Source: Roseilinea sp034431495 (GTDB lineage: Bacteria > Chloroflexota > Anaerolineae > J036 > Brachytrichaceae). From it: a stretch of 9,752 bases of DNA. Made by a program: the position numbers and the translations under genes. The number at the start of each line of letters is the position of its first letter. The first letter of the stretch is position 1. The notes beneath the pieces were generated by a model. That model saw nothing but the letters and a program-made list of their open reading frames with translations, had not been told where the DNA came from and did not search any database. Where the stretch lies: NCBI GenBank assembly GCA_034431495.1, contig DAOUDB010000295.1, positions 1-9,752 of the forward strand. The letters run 5' to 3'. This document shows positions 5,874 to 9,752 of this stretch, one piece after another.

Positions 5874-7217
5874 TCAGGGGGCCGGCGCGGTTGTGGATGG
5901 AATCTGAAAGTCATCGCCCAGGATCACCAGCGCGTCGAGCAGTTGCGCAGCGTCTGGCTGCGTGACCACAGTGGACACCGGCAGGCCGAGCGAGGCAGCC
6001 AGCCGGGCCGTGTAGGCCGGCCGGCCTTTGTAGTCGATGATGACAGTTCTCGGATAGTCACCCACGGCATTGCCCACTTCCACCACGGTGAAACCCTGAC
6101 TCTCCAGATACGCTTTGGCTGTGGCGGCCAGACCCTGCACCTGAGTGCCATTGTGCACCGCCAGACGACCCGGTTCGGGCGGCACATTGGGGGCTTGAGG
6201 CGCCTCGGCAGGTGGAGGATTGTAGAGCTTCTCGCGCAACTCGCGCAGCCGATCGCGGATGGGAATCAGCACGCTGCCACCCTGGGGCGTTGTCCAAGCC
6301 TGCACGGACGTTTCGTCAATGACCACACGCGCAATCTTGTCCTGCGGAATGTCTTTGGCCAGCATGGCCAGTTGCACAACTTCGAGCGGACTGAGATCGG
6401 TGCGGATCGAATCCTGCAATGTGGTCAGAATCTGCGGCGCATTGGGCAGCACTTTCGTCACTGCGTCGGTGCTCAGCACAGCGTCGCGCAGCGCCATGAT
6501 GACCTGCTGCTGTCGTCGCATGCGCTCGAAGTCGCTGGAGCCATGGCGGGTGCGGGCATACTTCAGCGCAGTCGCGCCATCCATGTGATGCCAGCCGGCG
6601 CTGATCACAAAAGGATCATAGCCATAGCTGTCGTTAGGAAAAGCCTGATCGTTGATGTCCTGACTGACGTAGATATCAATGCCACCCACCAGATCGACCA
6701 GCCTGACCAGCGCGTTGAAATTGACACGCGCAAAATGGTGGACAGGAATGCCAAAGTTGTACTCGATGGCTTGCATGGCCAGCTGGGGGCCGCCATACAC
6801 GTGCGCGGTGTTGATGCGATCCTGGCCGCGATTCGGCAGCGGCACGTACAGGTCGCGCGGAATGCTCATCATGCCGGCAGTCCCCGACTGCGGATCGATG
6901 CTGAGCAGAATCAGCGTATCGGTGCGAGTGGACTCCGAATCCTCATCGGGCCGCTGATCGATGCCCATCAGTAGGATGTTCAACCGCTCAGATCCCTGCC
7001 AGCGGCTGATATCGCTCAGCGCCAGTACCGGCGCCGCCGTTGCCGGCTGCGAATTGCCGTTGACCGCTGCGTTCAGCCGGCGGGTGAGCTGGGTAGCGAC
7101 ATTCAGCGCCAGCACAGCCGCTGCCGGCAGCACAATCAACGCCAGCGCAACAGCAATCACGACCACCAGCAACGGGCCGGCGCGACGCCGGCTCCGGTTC
7201 GGTTCAGAAAACTTCAT
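5874..7217 (-). CDS. LytR-CpsA-Psr (LCP) family protein with LytR_C domain
   Basis: Membrane-anchored protein of the family that moves glycopolymers (teichoic acid, capsule, arabinogalactan) from a lipid carrier onto peptidoglycan. The 447-residue product has a basic N-terminus (SRRR), one membrane segment at about 14-38, then the LCP domain (79-243) facing out. Family signatures are STRTDTLILLSIDP (96-109), SIPRDLYV (118-125), RINTAHVYGG (134-143), GGIDIYV (178-184) and ALKYARTRH with FERMRRQQQVI (217-240), including the lipid-phosphate-binding arginines. A Pro-rich linker (333-350) leads to a LytR_C domain (351-436, starting RLAVHNGTQVQGLA). I chose the ATG at 7217; a GTG at 7247 would add ten residues. 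Neither has a good ribosome site. It sits between the kinase-like gene (43 bp) and galT (30 bp), consistent with an operon role in envelope glycan assembly. Confidence 0.93.
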   Translation of the reverse strand: MKFSEPNRSRRRAGPLLVVVIAVALALIVLPAAAVLALNVATQLTRRLNAAVNGNSQPATAAPVLALSDISRWQGSERLNILLMGIDQRPDEDSESTRTDTLILLSIDPQSGTAGMMSIPRDLYVPLPNRGQDRINTAHVYGGPQLAMQAIEYNFGIPVHHFARVNFNALVRLVDLVGGIDIYVSQDINDQAFPNDSYGYDPFVISAGWHHMDGATALKYARTRHGSSDFERMRRQQQVIMALRDAVLSTDAVTKVLPNAPQILTTLQDSIRTDLSPLEVVQLAMLAKDIPQDKIARVVIDETSVQAWTTPQGGSVLIPIRDRLRELREKLYNPPPAEAPQAPNVPPEPGRLAVHNGTQVQGLAATAKAYLESQGFTVVEVGNAVGDYPRTVIIDYKGRPAYTARLAASLGLPVSTVVTQPDAAQLLDALVILGDDFQIPSTTAPAP

Positions 7218-7260
7218 AGCGAGATTTGTGAACAGGGCCGTCCGCACTCAGCGTTGAGCG

Positions 7261-8055
7261 CTAGACCGGCGGCCAGGGAATGCTGCGCTGAGAGCGGCTG
7301 GGGCCGGGAAAGGTTTTGATTTTAAGCAGACCCTCGATGCGACGCGCAAAAGCGGCGATCTCGGCATCATCGAGCAGTCCGCGCAGAGCCTTGCCTAACA
7401 CCTGCCGGGGTTCGATTTCGGCGCGCACGCGCCGCAGATCGTCGAGCATGTCGTCCGGAATCGGCTGGCCGGCGAAGTCCCAGATCACTGTGCGCAGCTT
7501 GTAGTCAGCGTTGAACGTGATGCCATGGTCAATGGCCCACACGCGGCCATCTTTGCCGAGCAGGCAATGCCCGCTCTTGCGGTCAGCGTTGTTGGTGATG
7601 AGGTCGAATGCAGCCAGCCGCCTGAGCGCGTCGCAATTGGCCGGGTCTTCGCGGAACGTGAAGAAATGCTGATCCGGGTCGTTCTCGATGAACAACTGCA
7701 CCGAGCCAAAGCCATGCGGCCCGTTGCGCAGGACAGTCGGCGGAACCAGCTCCCAGCCCAGCGAGACGCTGACAAGATAGGCTGCCATCTCGCGCAGACA
7801 CAGGGTGCCTTCGGGAAAATCCCACAGGGGCGCCTCTCCTCGCCGGGGTTTGTAGACGGCAAGCAACTCGTCACCGTCTTCGCCGGCGCCATCCGGGGCA
7901 ACTTTCACCAGGAAGGTGTAGTTGGAGCTCCACGGCAGCAATCCCAGCGACTCCAGCGTCCCGCTGTGCAAACGCCGCAACACACGCTCCGTGGCGGGCT
8001 GACTTTCTCCCATTGTCATCACGCGCTTCCCGGCCCGGCTTGCAACGCCGGGCAC
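7261..8055 (-). CDS. SCO1664 family (TIGR03843) kinase-fold protein of unknown function
   Basis: A conserved protein found with DUF3090 in actinobacteria and Chloroflexota; its substrate is unknown. The 264-residue sequence has features of a PI3/4-kinase- or HipA-like ATP-binding fold: SSNYTFLV glycine-poor strand (43-50), VYKP with K69 as candidate ATP-binding lysine, PRRGEAPLWDFPEGTL (70-85), then REMAAYLV, the catalytic-loop-like DLITNNADRKSGH (151-163, D158 as likely base) and the metal-site-like AIDHG (174-178, D176). It is therefore probably a true kinase. I take the GTG at 8055 because GGAGG lies 4 nt upstream; an ATG at 8019 behind GGGAAG would give a 252-residue form and is nearly as plausible. 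The gap to the DUF3090 gene is 13 bp and to LCP 43 bp, so co-transcription is likely. In actinobacteria I recall the pair near mshC. Confidence 0.88.
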   Translation of the reverse strand: MPGVASRAGKRVMTMGESQPATERVLRRLHSGTLESLGLLPWSSNYTFLVKVAPDGAGEDGDELLAVYKPRRGEAPLWDFPEGTLCLREMAAYLVSVSLGWELVPPTVLRNGPHGFGSVQLFIENDPDQHFFTFREDPANCDALRRLAAFDLITNNADRKSGHCLLGKDGRVWAIDHGITFNADYKLRTVIWDFAGQPIPDDMLDDLRRVRAEIEPRQVLGKALRGLLDDAEIAAFARRIEGLLKIKTFPGPSRSQRSIPWPPV

Positions 8056-8068
8056 GCACCCTCCGGGG

Positions 8069-8608
8069 TCAGGCCGTCACCAGTTCGTCGGCATGCCCGT
8101 TGCTGCGCGGGCAAAAGTGGACGGCGTTTCTGTCCATGGGCCGGCCGCACAGAGGGCAGGTTGGCCGGCCGCGAGCCACAACTTCCAGCGCATGACGGGC
8201 CATGGCGTCGATCTGCGCGCGAGAGCAGAACAGGCGCACGACCGAAGCCTCCTCCTCGTCCACATCCTCTGGCAGCAATTCGCGCGCAACGATGACCACC
8301 AAGTCGTTGTCCTCATCATAGCCAAGCCCCATCTGGCCGATGCGGAAATCGGGCGTCAGAGGCTCTTCCAACGACATATCCATCTGCAACTGCATGTAGT
8401 TGGCGCCCCTGGGGTACTTGGTCTTGAGTTCCTCGAGCATTTGCTGAGCAGCCTCGGACAAGGCCCGCACCTGTTCTTTTTCGCACAGCAACGTAACCAG
8501 CGAGGCGCCCTTGCGCGCCTGCATGTAAAAAGTCCGATTGCCCGGCTCCCCGACTGCATCCGCCGTGATGCGATAGACCGGGTTCAGCTCGATGACGCGT
8601 TTTGGCAT
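8069..8608 (-). CDS. DUF3090 family (TIGR03847) protein with C-terminal zinc-ribbon-like motif
   Basis: A 179-residue conserved protein of unknown function that pairs with the SCO1664-type protein downstream. The N-terminal 145 residues form the DUF3090 body, with GEPGNRTFYMQARKG (20-34) and EKEQV..L (43-50) as family hallmarks, and an acidic stretch 112-120. The end carries CPLCGRP (151-157) and HFCPRSNGH (164-172): C151, C154, C166 and a histidine could bind zinc. Length is as usual for the family. The ATG at 8608 lacks a Shine-Dalgarno sequence and has TAAAAT 6 nt upstream, suggesting a leaderless mRNA that begins the four-gene operon. The partnership suggests that it is a partner or target of the kinase-like protein; this is inference. 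Confidence 0.9.
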   Translation of the reverse strand: MPKRVIELNPVYRITADAVGEPGNRTFYMQARKGASLVTLLCEKEQVRALSEAAQQMLEELKTKYPRGANYMQLQMDMSLEEPLTPDFRIGQMGLGYDEDNDLVVIVARELLPEDVDEEEASVVRLFCSRAQIDAMARHALEVVARGRPTCPLCGRPMDRNAVHFCPRSNGHADELVTA

Positions 8609-8614
8609 GGGAGG

Positions 8615-8620
8615 ATTTTA
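8615..8620 (-). promoter_or_regulatory. -10 box (TAAAAT) placing the operon's start at the DUF3090 ATG
   Basis: On the minus strand TAAAAT is followed by CCTCCC and then the ATG at 8608. With the usual 6-8 nt from -10 box to start site, transcription would begin at the start codon. There is no ribosome site, so the leaderless reading is consistent. No -35 box could be recognised at 16-18 nt spacing. Confidence 0.5.
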
Positions 8621-8689
8621 CACCTTGTGTTAGTATCGGCTCATTAATTCGTCCGACTTTCCCGGCTTTATTCTGTTGAGGAATTATCC

Positions 8690-8845
8690 ATGCGCTTGCT
8701 TTTTTCCAGCTTAATCCCGGCGCCGATTTTGGGTAAGAGGATCGGCGCCCCCCGCGCGTTTCGTCCCACGACATACACAGATTCTCGACACAACGCAGCT
8801 CCATCGGCCCCCGGCATATCCCTCAGCGCAACCCGCCGGAGGTGA
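8690..8845 (+). CDS. Possible 51-codon upstream ORF coupled to the PIN gene
   Basis: ATG at 8690 follows GAGGA by 7 nt, and the ORF runs 51 codons to a TGA at 8843-8845. That TGA is the last three bases of the GGAGGTGA ribosome site of the PIN-domain gene, so ribosomes ending here would land on the next start, as in a leader peptide or coupled gene. The product starts MRLLFSSLIPAPILG and ends SLSATRRR, is basic and proline-rich, and resembles nothing I recognise. Alternatively it is simply untranslated leader. A 9-bp inverted repeat lies inside it. Confidence 0.3.
   Translation: MRLLFSSLIPAPILGKRIGAPRAFRPTTYTDSRHNAAPSAPGISLSATRRR
8719..8749. other. GC-rich inverted repeat in the leader of the PIN gene
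   Basis: GGCGCCGAT (8719-8727) and ATCGGCGCC (8741-8749) are exact inverted copies around a 13-nt loop. In RNA this would be a strong hairpin about 100 nt ahead of the PIN-gene start. No T-run follows on either strand, so it is not a standard terminator. It could be an operator or an mRNA structure. Confidence 0.5.
8838..8845 (+). promoter_or_regulatory. Strong Shine-Dalgarno site GGAGGTGA of the PIN gene
   Basis: Eight bases fully complementary to the 16S rRNA 3' end, with GGAGG 6 nt before the ATG at 8849. It fixes the start and contrasts with the leaderless-looking starts of neighbouring genes. Confidence 0.85.
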
Positions 8846-8848
8846 GTC

Positions 8849-9752
8849 ATGCGCGTGCCGTCTTCGCTGATTCTCTTCCTGCGCGTCGCAGGCAGCATTC
8901 TTTTCGCACTCACCGGCTGGTATGTTGCCGACCTCATCCCCTACGCAGACCTGCCCGATCCCCTCAACAACACGGTCGTTGTCCACCTGGCGATGGCCCT
9001 GGCGCCGGGAATTGTGGCGTTTCTGCTCCTGCCGGCCCTGTTGAGCCGGCCGGTCAACACATTCATCGACCAGGTCAGCCGGGCCAGCGGCGTGCAGATC
9101 ATTGCCGACTTCATGGGGTTTGCCACCGGCCTGCTGATCGCCGCCCTGCTGGCTTTTCCGCTCGCCCTGCTGCCCGACCCGTTCCGGCAGGTGCTCCCGC
9201 TGTTATGCGCCGTAGTGTTCGCCTATATCGGCGTCGTCGTCATGAACGTCCGGTATCGGGAATTCTTCACCATCCTCAATATCAGGATTCCGAGCAACAA
9301 GCCCGATGAGATCGAGGCCGGGAGCGCAGCGAGCGACGAACTCATCCTGCTCGACACCAGCGTCATCATCGACGGACGGATCGCCGATATCATCGCCACC
9401 GGCTTCGTGCGCGGCAAGCTGGTTGTGCCGCGATTCGTGCTGGGCGAAGTGCAACGGGTGGCCGACTCTTCCGATGCCCTGCGGCGCGCCCGAGGCCGCC
9501 GGGGTCTGGAGGTGCTCAAGCGCCTGCAACGCGAAGCGCCGGACGCAGTCAAGATCGTGGATGCAGACATGACCTCTGCGCGGGACGTGGATGAGAAGCT
9601 GGTGCTGCTTGCCAAGCAATGGCAGTGCCCCGTCATGACCAACGACTTCAATTTGAACAAAGTGGCAACCTTGCAGGGCGTGACGGTGTTGAACATCAAC
9701 GAGCTGGCGAACGCCGTGAAGTCCGTGCTGCTGCCCGGCGAGTCGCTGGCCA
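8849..9752 (+). CDS. Membrane-anchored PIN(-TRAM) domain protein, YacL type; 3' end outside window
   Basis: At least 301 residues, open at the right edge. Four hydrophobic segments (about 8-30, 44-65, 88-110 and 115-133) are followed by a cytoplasmic PIN nuclease-like domain from 165. LLDTSVIIDGRIADI (167-181) carries D169, VLGEVQRVAD (197-206) E200, RDVDEKLV (245-252) D246/D248, and VMTNDFNLNK (262-271) D266, so the acidic metal site of active PIN domains looks complete. RGRRGLEVLKRL (215-226) is typical of the YacL/PIN-TRAM group, in which an RNA-binding TRAM domain would follow beyond the window; the sequence stops at LPGESLA, where TRAM usually begins. The likely role is RNA cleavage or RNA quality control at the membrane, but the substrates of this group are not established. 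In many bacteria the gene precedes ispD. Confidence 0.92.
   Translation, partial: MRVPSSLILFLRVAGSILFALTGWYVADLIPYADLPDPLNNTVVVHLAMALAPGIVAFLLLPALLSRPVNTFIDQVSRASGVQIIADFMGFATGLLIAALLAFPLALLPDPFRQVLPLLCAVVFAYIGVVVMNVRYREFFTILNIRIPSNKPDEIEAGSAASDELILLDTSVIIDGRIADIIATGFVRGKLVVPRFVLGEVQRVADSSDALRRARGRRGLEVLKRLQREAPDAVKIVDADMTSARDVDEKLVLLAKQWQCPVMTNDFNLNKVATLQGVTVLNINELANAVKSVLLPGESLA

Noticed and set aside
5814..6974. 386-codon open frame on the plus strand opposite the LCP gene
   Set aside because: His/Arg/Gln-rich shadow of a well-supported LCP gene, with no motif, start signal or operon context.
7525..8295. 256-codon plus-strand frame across the SCO1664/DUF3090 junction
   Set aside because: It spans two real genes on the other strand and has Arg/Pro/Gln-rich low-information sequence.
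8719..8749. Terminator for either divergent transcript
   Set aside because: The hairpin is strong but not followed by Ts on either strand; the T-run at 8699-8706 is on the wrong side.

Overview
This GC-rich window (about 60% GC by eye) reads as bacterial chromosome, most likely from the Chloroflexota (Anaerolineae/Caldilineae-like). Three things point there. The paired SCO1664-family kinase-like gene and DUF3090 gene are, as I recall, largely an actinobacterial and chloroflexotal pair. One secreted-protein tail ends in the 'YxxYVPxVRR' style common on chloroflexotal extracellular proteins. Several genes seem to lack a leader, with a -10 box 6-9 nt before the ATG. Assignment to a phylum is inference; no rRNA or marker gene is present.

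Left part (1-2976, minus strand): a 21-bp tandem repeat built from heptamers runs into the end of an orphan dTDP-glucose 4,6-dehydratase gene (rfbB). Upstream of rfbB lie a dispersed-type palindromic repeat, a short or degenerate ORF for a secreted-protein C-terminus, and a 458-residue exported protein. That protein has YadA-head-like repeats, a peptidase S74 self-cleaving chaperone domain and a C-terminal coiled coil. The short ORF continues the frame of the S74 gene directly past its TAG stop.

Middle (2977-4706): a 413-bp divergent intergenic region holds three inverted repeats. It is followed by a plus-strand gene for a right-handed beta-helix (NosD/CASH-type) protein with no visible signal peptide.

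Right part (4746-8608, minus strand): four closely spaced genes look like one operon, in transcription order DUF3090, SCO1664-like kinase-fold protein, LytR-CpsA-Psr (LCP) ligase and GalT. The probable promoter is a TAAAAT box that would start the mRNA at or near the DUF3090 ATG. Diverging from it at 8849 is a membrane-anchored PIN(-TRAM) protein of the YacL type, cut by the window edge. A possible 51-codon upstream ORF stops inside its Shine-Dalgarno sequence.

Taken together, rfbB (deoxysugar nucleotide), GalT (UDP-galactose), LCP (glycopolymer attachment to the wall), the beta-helix protein and the S74 surface protein suggest a cell-envelope or surface-glycan neighbourhood. The two uncharacterised conserved proteins at the head of the operon are linked to it by position only. 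I found no rRNA, tRNA, CRISPR array, transposase or phage gene.
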